From Anaerolineae bacterium (GTDB lineage: Bacteria; Chloroflexota; Anaerolineae; B4-G1): a DNA stretch of 7,821 nucleotides. Below, one piece after another: positions 1 to 6,938 of this stretch. The notes below the pieces were generated by a model. That model was not told the origin of the DNA. It saw nothing but the letters and a program-made list of their open reading frames with translations, and searched no databases. Position 1 is the first letter of the stretch; every line of letters starts with the position of its first letter. A program made the translations under genes and the position numbers. The stretch spans positions 1 to 7,821 of the forward strand of contig JALWUZ010000132.1 in the NCBI GenBank assembly GCA_027079895.1, written 5' to 3'.

Positions 1-18
1 GCCACCCCCTGACCGCCC

Positions 19-3000
19 TCAACTCCGCTCGGTGGCCTTGTGGAACAGAGGGAGGGTAAAGGCAAAGGTCGTCCCGGCGGGCGAGGTGTCCTCCACCCAG
101 AGATGCTCGCCGTGCGCCTCGATCGCCATCTTGCAGAACGCGAGCCCCAGGCCGCTCCCGCGCTCCTGCTGATCTCCGGTCACGAACCGCCGGAACAGTT
201 GGCTGCGAATCTTCGGCGGTATGCCGCTCCCCGTGTCCTTGACGAAGACGACCACCCGCTGACCGTCGTCGTCCAGGCGGGCGGAGACTGTGACCGTCCC
301 TCCCTCCGGCGTGAACTTGACGGCATTGCCGACCAGATTCCGCAGCACGCGCCCCACCAGCCCCTCATCGGCCCAGACTGGCGGCAGTGACGCCTCGACC
401 GCGTTGTCCAGGCGAATCTCCTTCTGCACCGCCAGCGGCATCTGCGACCCCAGCACCTCTTCCACCAGCGGCCTCAGCGCCACCAGCGTTTTGTCCACCG
501 GCATCTGATTGCTCTCCAACCGGCTGATGTCCAAAATCTCGTTGACCATCGCCAGCATCCCGTTGGTGCTGTTGCGGGCGACGTTCCATAGTTCCAGAGT
601 GGCGGGCGGCAGTGTCGGGGAGACGATCTCGTCGAGGAAGGAGAACGCGCCGTAGATGGCGGTGAGCGGGTTGCGCAGGTCGTGAACCATCGCGTGAATC
701 AGATCGTTCCGCAGCCGTTCCAGGGAACGCTCCTCGGTGACATCGTGCAGCACCATCAGCCGCCCCAACACCGTCTCCTCCGCCCGCACCGGCAGGTTCA
801 GCCAGTGGATCGTGCGCGGCGGGATCTCGTACTCCCCCTCGCCGGCGGAGTCGTCGCCGGTCAGCACGCGCTCCATCTCTTTCTCGATGACCTCCGCTAC
901 CCCCGGAGTGGTGAGTTTCAGGAGCGTCAGCACCTCCACCACCGAGCGGCCCATCCAGTCCTCCGGCTGCCCGGAGAGGCGGAGGAAGGTCAACGCCTGG
1001 GCGTTGATGACCAGCACGCGCCGGTCGGTCCCCACCAGGACGACCCCGTCGCGGCTGGACTCGATCAAAGCGTGCAAGCGGCTGCGCTCGTCGGCGACCG
1101 CCCGGAACAGGCGGGCGTTGGTGACGGCGGTAGCGATCTGCTGCCCGATGGCGACTTGCAGGGCCTGATTCCGGGGCGAGATGGGGCGCGGGCGGCGGGA
1201 GAACAGGCTCAACGTGCCGATGGGCCGTTCCTGGTGCATCAGCGGAATGCCCGAATAGGCCCGCATCCCCAGGGCCCTCACGTTCTCGATGTACCGGTCA
1301 GCCTGGAACCGTGCCTGGTCCACCTCCTCAAAATCGCCGATGGTGACGACCTCCTCGTGGTCGTAGACGTAGGCGCACAGGGAGTCGTCCATCCCGGCCT
1401 CCCGGAACCGTTCCGTCAGGTCGGCAGGGAGGCCGCGCTCGGCGGCGATGTACAGGCTTCCGCTGCCCTCGTCCACCAGGGTGATGATGCCGGCGTCGAA
1501 ATCGAGGGCCTTGAGGGCCGATTCCAGCGTCTCGGCGAGCACCTCTTCCAGAATCAGCGAGCGGCTGATGGAGCGGGAGACGGTGTACAACGCGCTCAGG
1601 TCGGAGGCGTACCGGCGCGTTTCCGTGTAGAGCCGGGCGTTGTCCAACGCCAGGGCGATTGCCTCGGCCAGCGATTGGGCCAGCCGGATGTCCTCATCGT
1701 CGAAAGCGTTGACCCGGTCGTGGGCGATGTCCAGCACCCCCAGCATCTCGTCTCCGCGCCGCAGCGGGATGGCCAGTTCGCTGCTGATCTCTATCTCCAG
1801 CCCGCTGTCGTAATAATCGGCGTCCTGCCGCACGTCGGGCACGTACTGCACCGCGCCGCTCCTGAACGCCCGCCCGGTAATCCCCTGGTTGATGGACAGC
1901 GACAGACGGCGGCCCTGCGCTTCGGGGAGCGGGGTGGAGGCGGCGATGACCTCCAAACGGGCATACCTCTCATCGGGCAGCAGGATGAAGACCACCGGCC
2001 AATCGGTCAGCCGGGCGATGGTGTCCACCGCTGCGCGGGCCACCGTGTCCTGGTCCAAGTGTTGCCCGACAGTCCGCAACGCCTCGTACAACGTGGTCTG
2101 CCGGGCGGCCAGCCGCCGCTGCTCGTCGTACATCTGCGCGTTCCGCAGGGCCAGGGCGATCTGGTCCGAGGCCGAAAGCATCATGTAGGCGTGGTCTTTG
2201 GTGAAATGCCCCGGCTGGGAGTGGATCAGGGTGATGACGCCGAACACGACCCCGCCGCTGACCACCGGCACGGCCAGCGCGGAGCGGGCCGGGTACTCTG
2301 CGTCCGGCAGCGGCAGCCATCGCTCATCCTGTTCGGTGTCCTCTACCAAAGCCGCCTGCCGATGACTCACGACCCAGCCGGCCAGCCCATCCCTCAACAC
2401 CTGATTGGCGATAGCCCGCTGCTGGGGCAGCACGACATCGTCACGTGCCCGAACGCAGTCAATCGCGTTGCCGAACTCGTCCAAGAGGAAGACGCTGCCG
2501 TGTTCCGCCTCGGTGATGGTGGCGGCCATCCTCAAGACCCCGCGCAGGGCGGCCTCCAACGAGGTGTACTTGATGGCCGCGCGGGTGATCGCCACCAAGT
2601 TCTCCGACAAGCGAGTCTGCGCCCGCAGGTTGGCCTCGATGCGCTTTCGCTCCGTGATGTCGTAGAGCACCACCAGGCGGCCCAACAGCCGTCGGCGGCG
2701 GCCGCGCAGGGGGGAGATATGCACGTCGTAGTGCCGTTGCGCCTCCCCCTCCCCCCAGGTGATTTCGGCGCGGGTCTCGGTGACGGTGCGGAAACGGGAC
2801 ACCAGGTCCGGTCGCGCGGCGAGCACGTCGGAGGCCCGCTTGCCGAGCACCTCGTCCGCGCTGCGGCCCAGCACCTCCAGCGCGGCCTGGTTGATGTACA
2901 CCAGGTTGTTGTGGATGTCCAACACCAGCACGGCGTTGCTCATCCCCTCGATAATCTCCCGCCGGGCCACCGGCACGATGTCGAACAGGCGGTAGTGGGC

Positions 3001-3675
3001 GATGCTCCAGGCCGCCGTCGAGTTGGCGATCAAAAACGAGAAGGGGGAAAGGTTGAGGGGGATGTGGAACAGGCCGTAGGAGGAGAGCACGTCGCCAATC
3101 AGGGGGACTAGCCCGCTGACGACCAACGCCCCGGCCTGTCCCCGGTAGGCACGCGGGGAGCGGGCCAGAGTCATCAACAGCAGATGTAGGGCGGTCAGGA
3201 GCAGGGCGTAACTGTAGAGGACGTGGACCCAGCGCAGCGGGCCGTACTCCGCCGTCCACAGCAGCAGCCCGTTCTCGTTGACGATGCCCCAGTCCGACCA
3301 GTACAGCCGATGCCAGTCGTTAGTCCACACCGCCAGACTGACGAGGAGCGGCTCGATGGGGAGCAGCCAGCGGGCCCGGCCGGACAGCCAGTCCCCCCGG
3401 CCGGTGTACTGGAGCGTGAAGGCGAACCAGGCGGTGGGCACGACGACGATGCCCAGGTAGCGCACCTTCGACCAGAACAGTTTGGCCGGCACCGTCGCGC
3501 AGGACAGGCGGAACACGTAGGCCAGCGTCCACCACGCCACGCCCAGCGAGAGAATCACGAACGGGATGGCGCCGGGAGTCTGCCGCTTCCCCCAGGTGTA
3601 GCGGGCCAGCCAGACCGAGAGAGCGGACGCCAGCACCAAAGGGATGACCCAGGGGGTGTACTGCCAATCGGCCAT
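19..3675 (-). CDS. Membrane sensor histidine kinase, 7TM-PAS-3xGAF-PAS-HisKA-HATPase
   Basis: This is a sensor kinase that would autophosphorylate a histidine with ATP and pass the phosphate to a response regulator. Numbered from the ATG at 3675 (1218 aa), the order is: about seven hydrophobic segments over residues 7-228, resembling the 7TM histidine-kinase N-terminal region; PAS 240-343, ending YDITERKR; three GAF-like domains at about 372-514, 540-682 and 705-855; a second PAS 862-982, ending HDVTEER; HisKA with phospho-acceptor H998 in MVHDLRNPLT; and HATPase with N-box N1113/N1117, G1 DTGSG (1147-1151), an LFRRF F-box and G2 GSGLGL (1173-1178). All catalytic boxes are intact. The frame opens with a GTG at 3684, but the ATG nine bases later has a GGTGAT element about 5 bases upstream, whereas the GTG has none close by, so I prefer the ATG. 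It follows the transporter gene after 57 bp. No receiver domain is fused or visible, so its partner is unknown. Confidence 0.95.
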   Translation of the reverse strand: MADWQYTPWVIPLVLASALSVWLARYTWGKRQTPGAIPFVILSLGVAWWTLAYVFRLSCATVPAKLFWSKVRYLGIVVVPTAWFAFTLQYTGRGDWLSGRARWLLPIEPLLVSLAVWTNDWHRLYWSDWGIVNENGLLLWTAEYGPLRWVHVLYSYALLLTALHLLLMTLARSPRAYRGQAGALVVSGLVPLIGDVLSSYGLFHIPLNLSPFSFLIANSTAAWSIAHYRLFDIVPVARREIIEGMSNAVLVLDIHNNLVYINQAALEVLGRSADEVLGKRASDVLAARPDLVSRFRTVTETRAEITWGEGEAQRHYDVHISPLRGRRRRLLGRLVVLYDITERKRIEANLRAQTRLSENLVAITRAAIKYTSLEAALRGVLRMAATITEAEHGSVFLLDEFGNAIDCVRARDDVVLPQQRAIANQVLRDGLAGWVVSHRQAALVEDTEQDERWLPLPDAEYPARSALAVPVVSGGVVFGVITLIHSQPGHFTKDHAYMMLSASDQIALALRNAQMYDEQRRLAARQTTLYEALRTVGQHLDQDTVARAAVDTIARLTDWPVVFILLPDERYARLEVIAASTPLPEAQGRRLSLSINQGITGRAFRSGAVQYVPDVRQDADYYDSGLEIEISSELAIPLRRGDEMLGVLDIAHDRVNAFDDEDIRLAQSLAEAIALALDNARLYTETRRYASDLSALYTVSRSISRSLILEEVLAETLESALKALDFDAGIITLVDEGSGSLYIAAERGLPADLTERFREAGMDDSLCAYVYDHEEVVTIGDFEEVDQARFQADRYIENVRALGMRAYSGIPLMHQERPIGTLSLFSRRPRPISPRNQALQVAIGQQIATAVTNARLFRAVADERSRLHALIESSRDGVVLVGTDRRVLVINAQALTFLRLSGQPEDWMGRSVVEVLTLLKLTTPGVAEVIEKEMERVLTGDDSAGEGEYEIPPRTIHWLNLPVRAEETVLGRLMVLHDVTEERSLERLRNDLIHAMVHDLRNPLTAIYGAFSFLDEIVSPTLPPATLELWNVARNSTNGMLAMVNEILDISRLESNQMPVDKTLVALRPLVEEVLGSQMPLAVQKEIRLDNAVEASLPPVWADEGLVGRVLRNLVGNAVKFTPEGGTVTVSARLDDDGQRVVVFVKDTGSGIPPKIRSQLFRRFVTGDQQERGSGLGLAFCKMAIEAHGEHLWVEDTSPAGTTFAFTLPLFHKATERS

Positions 3676-3702
3676 TTCTATCACCGTTTTTCAATGACTG
3701 CT

Positions 3703-3729
3703 CGCCCTCCCGCCGGGCCGCAGGGGGCG
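3703..3729 (-). other. GC-rich hairpin between the transporter and kinase genes
   Basis: A 10-bp stem occupies most of the gap before the kinase gene. Arms 3703-3707 and 3725-3729 pair (CGCCC with GGGCG), and arms 3709-3713 and 3720-3724 pair with one G-T. There is one bulged base at 3708 and a 6-base loop. In the mRNA direction it comes right after the transporter stop. It is not followed by a T-tract, so it is not a clear intrinsic terminator. It could stabilise the upstream message or partly reduce read-through into the kinase gene. The pairing is read directly from the sequence; the function is inference. Confidence 0.4.
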
Positions 3730-3732
3730 ACG

Positions 3733-4626
3733 TTACGGTTGCCACAGGGCGGCTTCGCGGTGCAACATCACGACCGCCGCCAGGATGAACCCGGTGCCCA
3801 GCAGTTGGAGCGGCTCCAACCGCTCCCCCAGCACCGCCCAGCCCAACAGGGTGGCGATGGCCGGCTCCAGCGTGGCGACGATGCTCACGTTGCTGGCCGG
3901 GATGAGCCGCAACGCCCCGTTGAAAGCCAGCCCGGCCCCCAGCGTCGGGCCCAGCCCCAGCAGCACCAGCCAGAAGAGCGAGCCCGGCTGCGCGACCGCC
4001 CGCCGCAGGTCGGCGAAGGACTGGAAGGGGAGCATGAACACCGTCCCCAACGCCAGGGCGTAGGCCAGCGTGACCCAGGCATCGTACCGCCGCTGGGCGG
4101 CCTTGCTGAACAAAGTGTAGAACCCGTAGGTCAGCCCGGCCCCCAGTCCGGCGAGCACTCCCAGGTAGTTCAAGCGCACGGCATCGAGATTGTACACCCG
4201 TCCCACCAGAGCGCAACCGACGATGGCCAGGACGACGGCGACGACTTTGTGCGGAGTGAGACGCTCTTGGAAGAGCGGGATGCTCAACAGCGTCACCCAG
4301 GCGGGAGCGGTGTACATCAGCACCGCCGCCACACCGACGCCGGTCAGCGCGATGGCGTAGATGTAGACGACGTAGAAAGCGGCGACCCCGAAGATGCCGA
4401 AGGCGATGAAGAGCGGCCAGTCCCGCCGGGCAATCGCGGGCCAGGCCCGGCGGCGGATGGTCAGCACCGGAAAGAGGATCACGGCGGCGACGGCGGCGCG
4501 GTAGAAAACGATGGTCAGCCGCGAGAGCCCGTACCCTTCCAGCCCCTTGTAGAAAAGCCCGATCGTCGCCCAGAGCGCGGCCGCAGTGAGGGCCAGTCCG
4601 TACCCGCGCAGACGACCGGTCGGCAT
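3733..4626 (-). CDS. EamA/DMT-family transporter (10 TM)
   Basis: This is an integral membrane protein of the drug/metabolite transporter superfamily, whose members commonly export amino acids or related metabolites. It is 297 aa, the usual length, and has two EamA repeats. The first, at about residues 8-141, ends with APAWVTLL and an FQERLTPHK loop before the last helix. The second, at about 153-288, ends with LEPAIATLLGW followed by LGERLEPLQ. Ten hydrophobic segments fit approximately 8-26, 36-56, 70-91, 97-117, 127-146, 153-173, 183-203, 217-235, 243-265 and 271-288. The ATG shares one base with the stop of the preceding enzyme gene (TGATG). Its ribosome binding site GAGGTGA lies inside the last codons of that gene, so translation is probably coupled. 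Substrate cannot be read from the sequence; the neighbour hints at an amino or imino acid. It ends with TAA. Confidence 0.93.
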   Translation of the reverse strand: MPTGRLRGYGLALTAAALWATIGLFYKGLEGYGLSRLTIVFYRAAVAAVILFPVLTIRRRAWPAIARRDWPLFIAFGIFGVAAFYVVYIYAIALTGVGVAAVLMYTAPAWVTLLSIPLFQERLTPHKVVAVVLAIVGCALVGRVYNLDAVRLNYLGVLAGLGAGLTYGFYTLFSKAAQRRYDAWVTLAYALALGTVFMLPFQSFADLRRAVAQPGSLFWLVLLGLGPTLGAGLAFNGALRLIPASNVSIVATLEPAIATLLGWAVLGERLEPLQLLGTGFILAAVVMLHREAALWQP

Positions 4627-5603
4627 CAGAGCGTCACCTCGGTTCCCAGCCCCTGGGCGCGGGCGGCCTCCAGCACCGCCCCGGCGACGGCCACGTCCTG
4701 CACCGCCACCCCCACCGACTTGAACAGCGTGACCTCCGCCTCCGACTCCCGCCCCGGCTTCAGCCCGGCGACGATCTCCCCCAGTTCGGCGTGGATGTGG
4801 GCCGCGCTGATCGCCCCCTCCCGCAGGGGGATGAGCAGGTCTCCCGCCTCCGCCAGACTCGCCGTGCGATGGTCAATCACCACTTTGGCCCGCGCGACCA
4901 CCGCCGTGGGGATTTCCTGCATCTGGGGGGTGTAGCCGCCGATGGCGTTGATGTGGACGCCGGCCCGCACGTCGTCGGGGGCGAACACGGGGGTAGAGGA
5001 GGTGGTCGCCGTGCAGATGACATCGGCAGCGCGGGCGGCCTCGGCGGGGGAGGACGCCACCCGCACCGGCAGCGCGAGACGCTCGCTCATCTCGGCGGCG
5101 TAGGCGGCGGCCCGTTCCGGGGTCCGGTCGTAGACCCAGGCCGCGCGGATGGGCCGCACGGCGCAGACCGCCTCCAACTGCATACGCCCCTGGACCCCCG
5201 CGCCGAAGATGGCGACGACGGCGGCCTCCGGGCAGGCCAGATACCTGGTCGCCACGCCGGAGGCGGCCCCGGTGCGGAGCGCGGTCAGGTAAGTACCGTC
5301 CAGGATGGCCGCCGGTACGCCGGTCGTCGCCTCCACCACCACGACGACGGCGTGGATGAGCGGCAGTCCCTGGGCCGGATTGTCGTTGAAGACGGAGACG
5401 ATCTTGACCGCCATGCGGTCGTCGGCGGCCAGATAGCCGGGCATCACCAGCGTGATCCCGTTGTGACGTTCGACATTGAGCGCGGTACGCAGCGGCGCGT
5501 CCGCCTGCCCGGTGGAAAGTTGGGCGAAAGCGGAGGCGACCGCCTCGATCGCCGCGGCCATCGGCAGCGCACGCCGCACATCCTCACGAGAAAGAACCAA
5601 CAT
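4626..5603 (-). CDS. Ornithine cyclodeaminase/mu-crystallin family NAD(P)-dependent enzyme
   Basis: This cytosolic enzyme belongs to a family that includes ornithine cyclodeaminase, alanine dehydrogenase, ketimine reductase (mu-crystallin) and pyrroline-2-carboxylate reductase. It is 325 aa, a full-length member. The N-terminus MLVLSREDVRRALPM is typical. The substrate-side Lys (K67 in MAVKIVSVFND) and Arg (R110 in LTALRTGAASG) are present. The Rossmann nucleotide loop GAGVQG is at 134-139, followed by the C-terminal SVGVAVQDVAVA and GLGTEV signatures. The loop at 219-230 reads NAIGGYTPQMQE, with Tyr224 where ornithine cyclodeaminase carries its catalytic Asp (in a GGD motif). An imine reductase or amino-acid dehydrogenase is therefore more likely than a true cyclodeaminase. 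This rests on remembered family motifs, not an alignment. The start is supported by AGGAG (5613-5617) nine bases upstream. It overlaps the transporter start by one base and lies downstream of an octamer repeat array. Confidence 0.93.
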   Translation of the reverse strand: MLVLSREDVRRALPMAAAIEAVASAFAQLSTGQADAPLRTALNVERHNGITLVMPGYLAADDRMAVKIVSVFNDNPAQGLPLIHAVVVVVEATTGVPAAILDGTYLTALRTGAASGVATRYLACPEAAVVAIFGAGVQGRMQLEAVCAVRPIRAAWVYDRTPERAAAYAAEMSERLALPVRVASSPAEAARAADVICTATTSSTPVFAPDDVRAGVHINAIGGYTPQMQEIPTAVVARAKVVIDHRTASLAEAGDLLIPLREGAISAAHIHAELGEIVAGLKPGRESEAEVTLFKSVGVAVQDVAVAGAVLEAARAQGLGTEVTL

Positions 5604-5615
5604 CCCCCCACACTC

Positions 5616-5754
5616 CTACTTGCCTACTTGCCCACTTGCAAACCTGACCACTTGCCCACCTGCCACTTGCAAACCTGCTCACTTGCCCACTTGCCACTTG
5701 CAAACTTGCCCACCTGCCCCTTGCCACTTGCAAACCTGCCCACCTGCTCACTCG
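5616..5754. repeat. ACYTG octamer/heptamer array with ~31-bp higher-order period
   Basis: This array fills nearly the whole 144-bp gap between the PLD and enzyme genes. On the plus strand, 18 short units end in ACYTG; the only two deviations are CCTTG and ACTCG. The core starts at 5618, 5626, 5634, 5642, 5650, 5658, 5665, 5673, 5681, 5689, 5696, 5704, 5712, 5719, 5726, 5734, 5742 and 5750, so the spacing is 8 with occasional 7. A CAAACYTG unit recurs at 5639, 5670, 5701 and 5731 (31, 31 and 30 bp apart), defining a higher-order repeat of four units. The plus strand is pyrimidine-rich and the transcribed RNA is G-rich. The last unit extends into the PLD stop codon. No open frame through it looks real, and I see no promoter in it. 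Its role is unknown: slippage-expanded intergenic repeat, mRNA element or protein-binding array are all possible. Confidence 0.9.
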
Positions 5755-6938
5755 CACCCCACCTCCGGCGCCGTCGCCTCGGCCCAACGGCGGGCGAACT
5801 CCTCCAGATACCGGGCCGCGATGTCCTCGTTGGCGATGACGATCACGTTCTCGTCGTTGTCACGGTTGGCGTTGTTGGAGAAGTTGAAAGAGCCGGTGAC
5901 GACCGTCTGCCCGTCAATGATGAACACCTTGTGGTGGAAAGTGCGCGGGTTGCCGTCCTGCCGCACCGGAACCCCGGCGCAGAACAGACGGCCCAGTTCG
6001 CTGTACTCCGTCTCGCTGCCCCGCGTCTCGAAAATCCCCGCCACGTCCACGCCGGCCTGCGCCCGTGCCAGCACCGCCTCCCCCAGCCCGTCGTGGGTGA
6101 AGGAGAAGGCCATAAAGCGGATGCTGCTCTGCGCCCCCTCGATGAGCGGGATGAGATGGTCGGCCACGTCGTCTTCGGGGGCGAAGAGCACCTGGATGGC
6201 CGTCCCGTCGAGCGTCAACTGCTGCTCGTCCACCGTCGAGGGGGAGGTGGGCCCGAACTCGCCGGCCCACATCTCGTCGAACTCCCGCTCGTAGATCGTC
6301 GCCAGGGCGGGCGACTCGATGACTATCACGTTATTGTTGTTGTGGAAAATGCCGTTGACGGTGATGTTGGTCGAGCCGGTCCAGACCGTCTGGCCGTCGA
6401 AGAGCCAGAACTTGTTGTGCATCAGCCCCTCGCGCCCGTCGTCCCGCACCGGAACGCCGGCCTGTTCCAGCATGGCGAACTGTCCGTGCCCCTCCTCCTC
6501 GTCCGCCTCGATTCCGTGCTCGTCGTCCGTGACCCACTCCACCTCCACACCGCGCCGCTGGGCCGCGATGAGCGCGTCCGCCACTGGGGTAAGGTTGAAC
6601 TCGAAAGAGGCGATGTGGATAGTCTGCCGGGCGTCCTCGATGCGGGCGATCAACTGCTCCTCGATCGAGCCGCGCGGATTGTCGGGGTCGTTGACACTCG
6701 TCGGGTCGGTGAAGTAGACCTGCCACCAGTCGCCGCCACTGCCGACGGCGACCGGCGTGGGCTGCCCGCCGTCTCCTCCGCCGCTGAACAGCCCCAGGGG
6801 GTCGAAGCCGGTGAGCATGTAGCAGCCCGCCATAGCGATGACGGCGACGACCACGGCGACGGTGATCAACTGATTCATCCGGGCCTGCTGTTGGCTGACC
6901 TGGCCGGAGCGAGGCCGCCGTGAAGTTCGTTTACTCAT
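5748..6938 (-). CDS. Membrane-anchored phospholipase D-like protein (two HKD motifs)
   Basis: This is a PLD-superfamily hydrolase acting on phosphodiester bonds; members include phospholipases, phosphatidyltransferases and nucleases. The 396-aa protein has a basic N-terminus (KRTSRRPR), one hydrophobic segment at about 24-44, a Gly-rich linker at about 52-70, and two PLD halves about 161 residues apart. Both HxKx4D motifs are intact: H174/K176/D181 followed by TGSTN, and H335/K337/D342 followed by TGSFN. One chain could therefore form the complete active site. The catalytic part should lie outside the membrane. MAGC at 36-39 resembles a lipobox, so C39 lipidation is an alternative to a plain signal anchor. 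GGGAGGA (6945-6951), six bases upstream, supports this start. The ATG overlaps the preceding stop (ATGA), implying coupling to the unrecognised gene. Substrate (lipid or nucleic acid) cannot be decided. The stop codon lies in the first unit of the octamer array. Confidence 0.93.
   Translation of the reverse strand: MSKRTSRRPRSGQVSQQQARMNQLITVAVVVAVIAMAGCYMLTGFDPLGLFSGGGDGGQPTPVAVGSGGDWWQVYFTDPTSVNDPDNPRGSIEEQLIARIEDARQTIHIASFEFNLTPVADALIAAQRRGVEVEWVTDDEHGIEADEEEGHGQFAMLEQAGVPVRDDGREGLMHNKFWLFDGQTVWTGSTNITVNGIFHNNNNVIVIESPALATIYEREFDEMWAGEFGPTSPSTVDEQQLTLDGTAIQVLFAPEDDVADHLIPLIEGAQSSIRFMAFSFTHDGLGEAVLARAQAGVDVAGIFETRGSETEYSELGRLFCAGVPVRQDGNPRTFHHKVFIIDGQTVVTGSFNFSNNANRDNDENVIVIANEDIAARYLEEFARRWAEATAPEVGCE

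Noticed and set aside
1..18. A further gene start downstream of the kinase
   Set aside because: Only 18 bases remain, with no clear ribosome binding site and start codon pair; nothing can be supported.
682..3111. 809-codon open frame on the plus strand
   Set aside because: It lies entirely antisense to the sensor kinase, whose domains and catalytic motifs are unmistakable. The Gln/His/Arg/Pro/Gly-rich translation is what GC-rich antisense frames produce.
3676..3700. Promoter for the kinase (TTGAAA near the gene start)
   Set aside because: TTGAAA lies only about 15 bases before the ATG, leaving no room for a -10 box and start site upstream of the coding region.
5604..5747. Promoter for the enzyme/transporter pair inside the repeat gap
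   Set aside because: No TTGACA- or TATAAT-like pair at suitable spacing is visible on the minus strand; the gap is almost entirely G-rich repeat.
5616..5754. CRISPR array
   Set aside because: The repeated units are 7-8 bp, or ~31 bp with no unique spacers between them, and no cas genes are near. It is a quasi-tandem repeat.
4791..6923. 710-codon plus-strand frame spanning the enzyme gene, repeat array and PLD gene
   Set aside because: It runs antisense through two clear genes and the octamer array, and its middle translates as repetitive LPTC/LANLPTC strings made by the repeat. It is a GC-rich shadow, as is the 3223-4935 plus-strand frame.
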